Assembly (NCBI RefSeq): GCF_001729965.1
Contig: NZ_JRWK01000001.1
Location: 124,001 to 188,000, forward strand
Direction of reading: 5' to 3'
DNA length: 64,000 nt
Source: Methanosphaera sp. WGK6
GTDB lineage: Archaea > Methanobacteriota > Methanobacteria > Methanobacteriales > Methanobacteriaceae
The position numbers and the translations under genes were made by a program. Below, in pieces: positions 9,469-17,469 of the stretch (positions are counted from its first letter, which is position 1; every line of letters begins with the position of its first letter). The notes under the pieces are model-generated. The model did not search any database. It was not told the origin of the DNA and saw only the letters and a program-made list of their open reading frames with translations.

Positions 9469-10539
9469 TTAATTTCTTCTTTTACCTTTTGGAAGAGGAG
9501 CTATTTTTTTCTCATTATTTGCATCAGTTCTGTTAATTTCATTTAATCTAGCTTTCCATCCGCTTCTTTTCATATTTTCTGAGTTGAAACTAACTTTTTT
9601 AGCAGATTCTTTTTCTTTTCGAATATGTGGGACCTTTTCGTTTTCCTGTATTACTGTTATTGAAGGAATTTCTTCTTTTTTCATATTATTTTGTCGATTT
9701 ATATTCATATCAAAATAATTTTTTTGGGGTTTTTTAGCAACTGGTTTATTAACTTGATCGGGTACAATATCTTCATCATGACTAATTATGATATCTTCAC
9801 GGTCAATTATAATATCATCTGTAGATTCTTTTAATATAATTTCTTCATGTTCTGGTTTATTTTTTTTCATTATGTTAAATTTATCTGTGAAATTTGTTTT
9901 ACTAGTTTCTTCATTTGTGTATATATTGTTTTTAGGTATAGGTTTGGTTATTTTTGCTTCTTTTGGATGGAATGTTCTTTTAATCGTATTTTTCAGCATT
10001 GAAAATGAGTTTTTCACATTTTCTGATATTTCATTGTTTGCTTCATGAGTATATTCTTTAGCGTTATTTATTATATTTTCTTGAATAACTTCTCTTCTTC
10101 TTAGATTCTTCTCATTTAAGTCGTTAATTTCTATAGCAACATCATTGAATGGTGTTGATGTATTTTTGATATATTCATTTAACCATGGAACTAATGGGTA
10201 TTCTGCTATTCTATTAATATCAATCCATGCAAATTCTTCGTATCTAGTTGAAAGAATTAAATCTCCATTTAGAATAGTTCCTTCCATGATAACATATAAA
10301 TCTTTCATATTTCTAGTTACATGGCTGGAAATACCTATTATTTTTCCAGGATATACAGAGTATCCGATTTCTTTTTGGATATTATGCACAACAGTTTCAT
10401 CAAAACTTTGTTCTTCTGTTAGTGGGGCACCAGGCAAGTCCCATCTCGGCTTATTATCCATACGTTTTTGTTTAATGAGTAGTATTTTTCCATGTTCACT
10501 ACTTACAATGGTTTTAACATACATGTTAAATGTTTTCAT
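9469..10539 (-). CDS. Nudix-domain protein with degenerate Nudix box and long charged tail
   Basis: 356 residues. Residues 1 to about 130 read as a Nudix fold, with PRWDLPGAPL preceding the box. The consensus REUxEExGU positions read H-N-I-Q-K-E-I-G-Y, so the arginine, the first catalytic glutamate and one of the paired glutamates are replaced; pyrophosphohydrolase activity is doubtful. The remaining ~225 residues are low complexity and rich in Lys, Glu, Asp and Asn with no recognisable domain, probably disordered, and end in a basic stretch PLPKGKRRN. It stands alone between convergent and same-strand genes. A scaffold or nucleotide-sensing role is possible, but not shown. Confidence 0.72.
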   Translation of the reverse strand: MKTFNMYVKTIVSSEHGKILLIKQKRMDNKPRWDLPGAPLTEEQSFDETVVHNIQKEIGYSVYPGKIIGISSHVTRNMKDLYVIMEGTILNGDLILSTRYEEFAWIDINRIAEYPLVPWLNEYIKNTSTPFNDVAIEINDLNEKNLRRREVIQENIINNAKEYTHEANNEISENVKNSFSMLKNTIKRTFHPKEAKITKPIPKNNIYTNEETSKTNFTDKFNIMKKNKPEHEEIILKESTDDIIIDREDIIISHDEDIVPDQVNKPVAKKPQKNYFDMNINRQNNMKKEEIPSITVIQENEKVPHIRKEKESAKKVSFNSENMKRSGWKARLNEINRTDANNEKKIAPLPKGKRRN

Positions 10540-10680
10540 ATTTTAAACATCCTATTTCATTTAACTTTCTTTGGTTTTTTTATTTTTTAATTTTCTATAG
10601 TATTTATAAATTATGTTGAAACTTAGTTTTATTTGTTTAGTATTTAATTTATTTTTTTAAAAAAAGATTAAAGGGGGTTA

Positions 10681-11295
10681 TTAAACAGAAGTTGAGTTGG
10701 TAATATTTTGTGTTTGAACGTTAGTTTCTCCATAATATGATTTTTCTAAGTTTAAATCATGTAATTTTTTATTTAAATCGGGATTTTGTTCTAGTAAAGT
10801 TTTTATATCGGAGTATACTTTGGTTAATTCGTTGTTAATATCAGCTGATTGTGTATTTGCATTATTGATTGCTGTTTGAGCATCTTCTGCACTTTTTTCT
10901 CCTTTAACATATTGTGATAGTGCATTTAATGTGGTCACTGTATTATTTAAATTTTTAGATTCTAGTTCTATTCTTTTTGTTTGTAAATCAATATATTTGT
11001 GTTCTGTCTCATTACTTGTTGAAACTCCTGATTCATTGAGTCTTAATAATTCTTCAGAGTATTTTGGAGTTATGTCATTGTTTATTGTACTTATTAATAC
11101 ATCTGCATCAGTAGTGTTTTGTGTATTGATTCCATTTACTGTATTTATGATTTCTGTTTCAATTGAACTTGCATTTTGAATTGTTTCATTAAAATGTTCA
11201 GATAGTAAAGTATTTTGGTATGATTCATATTGTGGAATTCCTAAGAGAAGTACTATAGCAATTACTACTAATATACCAATAACTTTTTTATTCAT
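10681..11295 (-). CDS. Secreted or membrane-anchored helical protein, unknown
   Basis: 204 residues. A hydrophobic N-terminal segment (residues 5-20) serves as signal peptide or membrane anchor. The rest is polar, with long predicted helices, many Asn/Thr/Ser residues and several N-x-S/T sequons near both ends, as expected of an exported archaeal protein. No domain was recognised. AGGTGA lies just upstream of the ATG, and the stop codon is followed by an oligo-T stretch on the transcribed strand (archaeal terminator style). About 250 nt of AT-rich non-coding sequence separates it from the divergent methyltransferase gene. Confidence 0.65.
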   Translation of the reverse strand: MNKKVIGILVVIAIVLLLGIPQYESYQNTLLSEHFNETIQNASSIETEIINTVNGINTQNTTDADVLISTINNDITPKYSEELLRLNESGVSTSNETEHKYIDLQTKRIELESKNLNNTVTTLNALSQYVKGEKSAEDAQTAINNANTQSADINNELTKVYSDIKTLLEQNPDLNKKLHDLNLEKSYYGETNVQTQNITNSTSV

Positions 11296-11551
11296 TTTAT
11301 CACCTGGATGTTTCTAGTTTATTATTATGTTCTTCTTATAATAATTAATTATAGTATTTTTGTTTTATGTTCAGTTTTATTTTTATTTTTTTATCTTTTT
11401 ACTAAAGTTTTATTATTTCATAAATTAATAATAATATATAGAATTATAACTACATTTAGTATGTTATGTAAGGGATTCAATTTTTAATAGAATATTATTA
11501 TTTTTAATAGTATTATACTCATTAAAAAAATAGTATCATATGGTGTCATTA

Positions 11552-12748
11552 ATGGATAATACACAAGACAATGCGAGACTAGAAATTTCAGAGCAACATA
11601 AAAATTTGATACAACAAGTATTTGAACTAGAATTGAGTGGACATAAAGATGCAAGAGAATTGTATCGTGATGAAATAGCAGGATTTTTAATAAAAACAGA
11701 TGATGGTTCTTATACATTATCTTCTGGGAAAAGGGATAATGAATCAGAAACATTGCATAGTACTTATGGGGCACGTACTGAAGCATTTGAAAAATTTGCA
11801 ATACCTTCTAAATTAATAGAAAAATCTGAAATTACTGATGTTATAAAGATATTGGATATTTGCAGTGGTATTGGGTATAATGTGTCAGCAGTACTTGATT
11901 ATTTAAAAGATAGTAATGTTAAAATAGAAATTGATATGATAGAATCATCTTTAGAAACATTAGCAACTACATTATTTATACCAGATATATGTGAATCTCA
12001 TGGATATATTAAAAAAGTAATAGAATCTTATTTGATAGATGAAGGGTATCTTCAATTTAATAAAGTGTTAAGTAATATTCCTTCTAATATCACTATAAAT
12101 ATTCATGTATGTGATGCTAGGGATTTTTTAAAAGAAAATAGTAGTAAAGAGTATGATGCAGTATTTTTGGATCCGTTCAGTCCTTCTAAGTGCCCTGAAT
12201 TATATTCTGTTGATTTTTTCACTAAATTAAAGGAATATTTAACACCTTCAGCATTAATTTTAACATATACTGCAGCAAGTCCTGTTAGAAATGCAATGGT
12301 TTATGCAGGTTTGTATGTTGGAGAAGGACCACGTTTTCATAGGAGTGGTGGAACAATTGCATCTAGAACTCCTGATTTAATTGAAACTAAGTTGTCTTTC
12401 TCAGATGAAAAAGTAATAGCACTTAGTGATGTGGGTGTTCCATATATGGATCCTGATTTGGCTGATGATTATGATACAATTATTGAAAGAAGACAAAATA
12501 TTAGGGGTAAAATAAGAGGGGTGTCTGTATTTCCATCATCTAATAAACTTCCTCGTTATTTGGGAGTAGATCCTGAAAAAATTGATGATAAAGTTCTTCT
12601 TGAAAAATTAAATGGGTATGTTCGAAAAATGGGATTTGAATCTATCATGGATTCTAGGATATTAGCTATTTTGGATATAGATAAAACCTTAACTAGTAGA
12701 GATCAGATTATTTTATTAGAAAATAGACTTAAAGAAATTTTAGAATAA
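11552..12748 (+). CDS. MnmC-like SAM-dependent methyltransferase
   Basis: About 398 residues. The SAM-binding motif ILDICSGIGYNVSA is followed by DAVFLDPFSPSKCPELYS, the DPFSPxxxPE signature of the methyltransferase half of MnmC, and by LTYTAASPVRNAM and GGTIASR. MnmC's methyltransferase converts nm5U to mnm5U at wobble position 34 of bacterial tRNAs. The FAD-dependent oxidase half of bacterial MnmC is absent, and roughly 100 extra residues precede the core. I prefer the ATG at 11552, which has GGTG seven bases upstream, over the ATG at 11540. The target in this archaeon is inference. Confidence 0.78.
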   Translation: MDNTQDNARLEISEQHKNLIQQVFELELSGHKDARELYRDEIAGFLIKTDDGSYTLSSGKRDNESETLHSTYGARTEAFEKFAIPSKLIEKSEITDVIKILDICSGIGYNVSAVLDYLKDSNVKIEIDMIESSLETLATTLFIPDICESHGYIKKVIESYLIDEGYLQFNKVLSNIPSNITINIHVCDARDFLKENSSKEYDAVFLDPFSPSKCPELYSVDFFTKLKEYLTPSALILTYTAASPVRNAMVYAGLYVGEGPRFHRSGGTIASRTPDLIETKLSFSDEKVIALSDVGVPYMDPDLADDYDTIIERRQNIRGKIRGVSVFPSSNKLPRYLGVDPEKIDDKVLLEKLNGYVRKMGFESIMDSRILAILDIDKTLTSRDQIILLENRLKEILE

Positions 12749-12771
12749 AAAAATAATAAAAAATAATTAAG

Positions 12772-13314
12772 TTATGTGTTGTAATGACTGAATTTATTTC
12801 TATTTTTCTTTGATCTTTTGATATTTATTGCACTAATATCTCCTACTACATAAATATTAATAGTCCACATTGGATCGTATTCTGATGAGTATATTCCCAT
12901 TATTTCTTCTAAATATATTGTTAATTCTTTTTTTAATTTTTCTTCAGTGTATAATGCACTATATGAATCAAAATGTATATTAACTTTAAATGTGTCCTTG
13001 TATGTAATTTTATGGCGTATTTTTCGTAATATTGTCGATGTAATATAATTTATATTGTTTAAAACGCAGTATACTGGTATTAGTTCTATATTATTGTTAA
13101 TTGTTCTATCATATTCTATTTCTTTAATTAATTCTTCTGGATTTTGATATTCTAGGAAGTAGATACATGGATTTTCAGATCCTTTGAGGAAATAAGAATA
13201 TTCTTTTTCGTTCATATTTTTTTCAAATTCATATATTCTATTATCTAATTCTTTAGAATTTGTTACTTCTGTGAATTTTATTAATAATTCTGGATGTGTT
13301 GTTTTTCGGAACAT
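12772..13314 (-). CDS. THUMP-domain-like protein
   Basis: 180 residues. The C-terminal two thirds follow the THUMP pattern: an IELIPVYCVLN strand, a helix, TFKVNIHFDSYSALYTEEKLKKEL, then WTINIYVVGDISAINI at the end. THUMP domains bind the acceptor end of tRNA in modification enzymes. No methyltransferase, thiouridylase or acetyltransferase domain is attached, so it is a stand-alone RNA-binding protein or a partner of another enzyme. A good AGGAG site precedes the ATG. It converges on the MnmC-like methyltransferase gene, 23 nt away, which hints at tRNA modification but proves nothing. Confidence 0.6.
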   Translation of the reverse strand: MFRKTTHPELLIKFTEVTNSKELDNRIYEFEKNMNEKEYSYFLKGSENPCIYFLEYQNPEELIKEIEYDRTINNNIELIPVYCVLNNINYITSTILRKIRHKITYKDTFKVNIHFDSYSALYTEEKLKKELTIYLEEIMGIYSSEYDPMWTINIYVVGDISAINIKRSKKNRNKFSHYNT

Positions 13315-13445
13315 AGTTGTACTCCTTATTTCTATTTTGATAATTTATAAATTTTTTATAAATTTTCAATTATTATTATACAATTTAAAGTATATAAAGA
13401 TTATCTTTAAAAAATTTATATTATATAAGAATCATAATTAATTTC

Positions 13446-13859
13446 ATGGAATCAAAAGGAACAATCAATTTAGAATTTTTAATAGTTTTTTTTATATTTT
13501 TATTTCTGTCAACAATGGTCATTTCAATATCTATAGAAGAACTAACTATCATTGAAGAAACACAAAATAGAAAGGATGCTCGAATAGTTTCTAATGATTT
13601 AAGTGGAATACTCAATGAGGTTAATATACAAAATGAAGGTTATTCGAGAAGTTATACCTTACCTAGTAAAATTAATCAGGAAACATATATAGTTAAAATA
13701 AATCACTCTGGAGTTTATATCAATAGTCACTATCAAATAACATATTCTAAAATAATTCCATCAAATAAATTAGCTTCAAAAAATTTCATATTAATTCCAG
13801 GAAATACATATAAAATTATTAATAATAATGAAAGTATAGATATAATACAGTTAAATTAA
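13446..13859 (+). CDS. Class III signal-peptide (type IV pilin-like) protein
   Basis: 137 residues. The N-terminus is short and charged (MESKG), then TINLE with glutamate at +5, then about 20 hydrophobic residues: the layout of archaeal class III (prepilin) signal peptides, cut after the glycine by an EppA/PibD-type peptidase. The remainder is a small beta-rich exported domain. No ribosome-binding site is visible, and a TATA-like TTTATATTATATAAG lies 20-35 bases upstream, so the mRNA may be nearly leaderless. The next gene has the same design, so the two may be minor pilins of one surface structure. No pilus ATPase is in the window. Confidence 0.65.
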   Translation: MESKGTINLEFLIVFFIFLFLSTMVISISIEELTIIEETQNRKDARIVSNDLSGILNEVNIQNEGYSRSYTLPSKINQETYIVKINHSGVYINSHYQITYSKIIPSNKLASKNFILIPGNTYKIINNNESIDIIQLN

Positions 13860-13899
13860 AAATCTTTTTAAAAATTAATATAAGTATAATTAAATTATC

Positions 13900-14367
13900 A
13901 TGAATAATAAAGGACAACTCTCAGTAGAATATATATTAATGTTAAGTATAATAATAATTATTTTAATTTCATCAATAAGCATGATATCTGATGAATTTGA
14001 AAAAAATACAATTTTAACAGCTGCACAATTTGGAGCTCAAAATGGAATAGATAAAAATGGATATGCAATGTATTATAATGATACATTTAATCATTATCAA
14101 AATGATTATCCTAAACTATTAACTTCTACTGAAATAAAACTAATAAAAATAGAGTTATATGAAAATAATACAACACTTGAGTTGCAAGTATATGCACACA
14201 GTAATGCACTATCTGCTCCAGAAAAAAATATAGTGGGGGCACGAATTAACTATTATATTAGAAAAAGTGTATCTGAAACATTCAATTCAACACCCTGTAA
14301 TATTTTCTATGATCCTACAAAATCAAATAAATATGTAATTAAAACAAAATCAGTTATATGGTTGTGA
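13900..14367 (+). CDS. Class III signal-peptide (type IV pilin-like) protein
   Basis: 155 residues beginning MNNKG, then QLSVEYILML: a textbook archaeal QxSxE class III signal (Gln+1, Ser+3, Glu+5 after the glycine cut site), followed by a hydrophobic helix used for pilin assembly. The rest is a polar exported domain with several N-x-S/T sequons. It follows the other pilin-like gene by 40 nt, and it too lacks a clear ribosome-binding site, with an AT-rich promoter-like stretch just upstream. Pilin or adhesion role is inferred from the signal alone. Confidence 0.75.
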   Translation: MNNKGQLSVEYILMLSIIIIILISSISMISDEFEKNTILTAAQFGAQNGIDKNGYAMYYNDTFNHYQNDYPKLLTSTEIKLIKIELYENNTTLELQVYAHSNALSAPEKNIVGARINYYIRKSVSETFNSTPCNIFYDPTKSNKYVIKTKSVIWL

Positions 14368-14387
14368 TATTTAAAAAAAGATTAGAG

Positions 14388-15341
14388 TTAAATAATAACT
14401 CCTTTAGCAAAAAAAGCAACTAATATTCCAATAATACCAAAAATTAATCCAATAATCCATATAATATGAACTACTTCTGCTTCTTTCATTGGTTTTTTTA
14501 GAATAGAACGAATTAATGAATTAAAACCACCTGGAGGTGCTACTAATACTCCATTTTCTTTAACTTGGGTAGGTTTAAATTTATGACGTTCCATTACACC
14601 AGCACTTCTAAATTTAAGAAGACCGTCAATAATATTGGGAATAAGAACAATAAATGCTATAATTTTAACTCTACCTATAAAAGCAATAATTGCAATACAA
14701 GCACCTATAATTAAAGTTCCAACGTCTCCTGGAAATACATTTGCAGGGTATTTATTATAAAATAAAAATGCTAGTAATGCTCCGAGCATTGAAAATGAAA
14801 TTATAGCAACATCATACTTATTCATGATAATACAAGATAGTGTAAGAGAAGTTAATGCAATAACACCAAGCCCTGTTTCAATACCATTAAGGCCTGCTAA
14901 CATATTAGTTAAATTAGAAGCTATTGAAACTGCAATAGGAATACTTAACATGTAAAAAATACTCATATTTGGTGGAGTAACCCACATTATTGGAAGACCT
15001 GCAATCCAAAGTAATATTAATTTCTCTTTTGAAGATAATATTATCAAATCATCAACTATTCCTATAATTCCAGTTAATAATATGACAATAAGTGTAATTG
15101 TTAATTGGGATTGCCATGAAGGATATAGATAAACTCCCACCATGATTGAAATAGCAAAACCAAATAAAATCCCAATTCCACCCATTTCTGCAACTTCAGG
15201 TTTTGTTAACTTATGAATATCTCTCCCTACAATATCTGCTTTTTTTAATCTTTTGATTAAAGTAGGCATAATTGCAAATGTAATTAAAAATGCTATTAAT
15301 CCACATCCACTTGATGTTAATAGGAGTTGTGGTATATTCAA
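14388..15341 (-). CDS. Glycosyl-1-phosphate transferase (AglH/Alg7/MraY family)
   Basis: 317 residues, polytopic membrane protein of glycosyltransferase family 4 that links UDP-sugar-1-phosphate to a polyprenyl phosphate. Conserved motifs are IVDDLIILSSKEKL (paired aspartates), NLTNMLAGLNGIETG, and FPGDVGTL. The NMLAGLNGIE form is closer to dolichyl-type GlcNAc-1-phosphate transferases (Alg7/AglH) than to bacterial MraY, although Methanobacteriales use relatives for pseudomurein. The start is TTG with GGAG eight bases upstream, and it begins directly after the stop of the HTH gene, so the two are co-transcribed. N-glycan versus pseudomurein use cannot be decided here. Confidence 0.86.
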   Translation of the reverse strand: MNIPQLLLTSSGCGLIAFLITFAIMPTLIKRLKKADIVGRDIHKLTKPEVAEMGGIGILFGFAISIMVGVYLYPSWQSQLTITLIVILLTGIIGIVDDLIILSSKEKLILLWIAGLPIMWVTPPNMSIFYMLSIPIAVSIASNLTNMLAGLNGIETGLGVIALTSLTLSCIIMNKYDVAIISFSMLGALLAFLFYNKYPANVFPGDVGTLIIGACIAIIAFIGRVKIIAFIVLIPNIIDGLLKFRSAGVMERHKFKPTQVKENGVLVAPPGGFNSLIRSILKKPMKEAEVVHIIWIIGLIFGIIGILVAFFAKGVII

Positions 15342-15842
15342 TTAATACACTCCTTCATTTTTTTCTTTATTAATTAATTCTCGTTCTTTCTGTAAAATAT
15401 AATAAATAGTTCTAACAGGGATATTTAACATGGATGATATTATCTTCACAGAAGTACCCTTATTCTTCAAATCAACAATTTCTTCTTTAAGTTCTTTAGA
15501 ATATTTTGATTTAGGGCCTTGTTTTAATTTCTTATTTTTAAGATAATAAACAGTTTTTCTATTAATATTTAGACGATTTGCAATATTTTTAGGAGTTAAA
15601 CCAGAATCTATCATTTTATTAATTTCTTCTTTTAAATTTTCATCATACTTTTGAGGACGTCCTCTGTGTTCAATAATTGATATCTGAATACCTAATTCAT
15701 TTAAAGCATCAATATATGTTTCAGAAGTTCGTTCATATAAACTCTGAGGACATTCAATTTCTTCAAGATCAGGATTATCGTCAAGTAATTCAATAATTAA
15801 TCTTGAGGATAATGGTTTATTCACATGTATTTTGGAACTCAT
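15342..15842 (-). CDS. Protein with two helix-turn-helix motifs
   Basis: About 166 residues from the ATG at 15842, which has a GGATGAT ribosome-binding site; an earlier ATG at 15851 has none at proper distance. Two similar HTH units occur in tandem: one around LTPKNIANRLNINRKTVYYL and one around TSVKIISSMLNIPVRTIYYI, each preceded by a KY(D/S)xxLKEEI helix. This is like the resolvase/Hin-type HTH but with no recombinase domain. It is probably a DNA-binding regulator. It is fused in transcription to the downstream glycosyl-phosphate transferase gene with zero spacing, so it may regulate envelope genes; this is inference. Confidence 0.72.
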   Translation of the reverse strand: MSSKIHVNKPLSSRLIIELLDDNPDLEEIECPQSLYERTSETYIDALNELGIQISIIEHRGRPQKYDENLKEEINKMIDSGLTPKNIANRLNINRKTVYYLKNKKLKQGPKSKYSKELKEEIVDLKNKGTSVKIISSMLNIPVRTIYYILQKERELINKEKNEGVY

Positions 15843-15861
15843 AGCTATCATCCTTTCAATA

Positions 15862-17469
15862 TTATTTATTTATTATTTCTAAGAATTTTTTAGCTTTATT
15901 GGTTGATGGTTTTTCTATTTTACGTAAATTTGATTTTTCTTTTGCAGCTTCTTCTTTATCTACGTAAAGTAAATCTGCAGCTTTGTTTAAAGATATATTT
16001 GATTTTTTATGTAATGCAATAGCACCATATGCTGCGTGATTTGATTTTAAATGTAATTTTTTACGTTTTGTTTCAAGTTCTAACTTGTATTGAATTGTTT
16101 CTTTCATATTTGGAATGACTTCAATATTTTCACCATTATCTTGAAGTAATTTAACAACATCTTTTGAAAAAATATTATTAAATACTTTTATTTGATTAGA
16201 ATCTAATGTTGGTCTTAGATTAGGGAATGGTCCTGAATAATTATTACGTCTGTTCTCTGAAGTGGTGAGATAATATTTGAATATATCCCATAATATTAAT
16301 GTGTTTGATGTTTCAATATAGAAGTGTTTTTTAAGATCTTCTTGTTTTTCAAGATCTTCTTTTAATTCACGTTCAATTTCTCTATTTTTATTCATTAAAT
16401 TAGCTTTTTTTAGTTTAACATATTTTAATTCTTCTTCTAATTCGATACGTTCTTCTGCTTCTCTAGCAAGTTTACATGCGTCTTGTCTTGCTTCTTCTGT
16501 TAATTTATTATATGTATTTATTTTTTCCATATTTTGTATGTGTTGTGGTATAATTTCATCAATTTTTTGGTTCACAATATTTTCAGAGTATTGTAAATAA
16601 GCTATTGCTAGGGCATTTTGAACATATTTATCATTTATTAGTGAAGGTTTTTTATGGTGAAATTGAAGTAATTCAATACGTACATTAGGACCATATCGTT
16701 TACGAAGTTCTAATTCATAATTTGATTCATCAGCATAATCAATATTTACTTTTTTACTAATCCATTTTCCGGTTTTCTCTTCTTTAATTTTTGCAATCAC
16801 AGTTATACTTTTTACACGTCCTCTTTTTTCTTGACGCATAGTTTTAATTATCTTACGATATGCTTCTAAACTATAATTAGTTAATTGTGATCGTTTAAGA
16901 AGATATTCGCCACCTAATGGTAAATATTTAATCAGTTCCAGTCTGCAAATTCCACTTTTATTTGCAGTAAATTTGAATTCATGGCATCCACATGTACATT
17001 CACAATTTGTTTTTTTGATATCATTTTCTGTTAAAATATCTTCGATAGTATTTTGTTTGTATTTTTGACCACATTTTTCACATGTGATTTCAGCATATTC
17101 TTCTAAGTGACCTATTGCTATTTTATGGGATGAAATAGCAGATTTTACTTGATCAAGAATGTTTTTCTTATTTGATGCTTTGATACGAAAGTATTGTGCA
17201 TGTCGTGATTGATCATATACATCATCGGGAATAATTTCAGGGTTATTTGAATTATTTCCTTTTCCATATCTTTTCAAAGCACTATATGGTGAGGTAAAAC
17301 CTCTTATTTCCATTTTATTTCGAAGATTTTGTAGTTCATAGAGGTTATTTTTCAAATAACCATATATTTCTATGAAACTATCGAAATCTTCTATACCTTC
17401 GGCAATAATAGGTTTTCTTTGTATTCTTTTAAGAAACTTCTCGCTTTGTGTCACTAAGAGTTCGCTCAT
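15862..17469 (-). CDS. DUF530 family protein
   Basis: 535 residues, matching the methanogen-restricted DUF530 family in size and features as I remember them. A zinc-binding-like region near residues 129-165 has two cysteine pairs (CEKCG and CECTCGCHE). A long charged helical region follows the middle, with a C-terminal basic helical stretch. No catalytic motif is recognised. The ATG overlaps the metG stop by four bases (ATGA), so the two are translationally coupled; association with translation or tRNA is suggested by this link only. The GGTGA site lies inside the end of metG. Confidence 0.8.
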   Translation of the reverse strand: MSELLVTQSEKFLKRIQRKPIIAEGIEDFDSFIEIYGYLKNNLYELQNLRNKMEIRGFTSPYSALKRYGKGNNSNNPEIIPDDVYDQSRHAQYFRIKASNKKNILDQVKSAISSHKIAIGHLEEYAEITCEKCGQKYKQNTIEDILTENDIKKTNCECTCGCHEFKFTANKSGICRLELIKYLPLGGEYLLKRSQLTNYSLEAYRKIIKTMRQEKRGRVKSITVIAKIKEEKTGKWISKKVNIDYADESNYELELRKRYGPNVRIELLQFHHKKPSLINDKYVQNALAIAYLQYSENIVNQKIDEIIPQHIQNMEKINTYNKLTEEARQDACKLAREAEERIELEEELKYVKLKKANLMNKNREIERELKEDLEKQEDLKKHFYIETSNTLILWDIFKYYLTTSENRRNNYSGPFPNLRPTLDSNQIKVFNNIFSKDVVKLLQDNGENIEVIPNMKETIQYKLELETKRKKLHLKSNHAAYGAIALHKKSNISLNKAADLLYVDKEEAAKEKSNLRKIEKPSTNKAKKFLEIINK

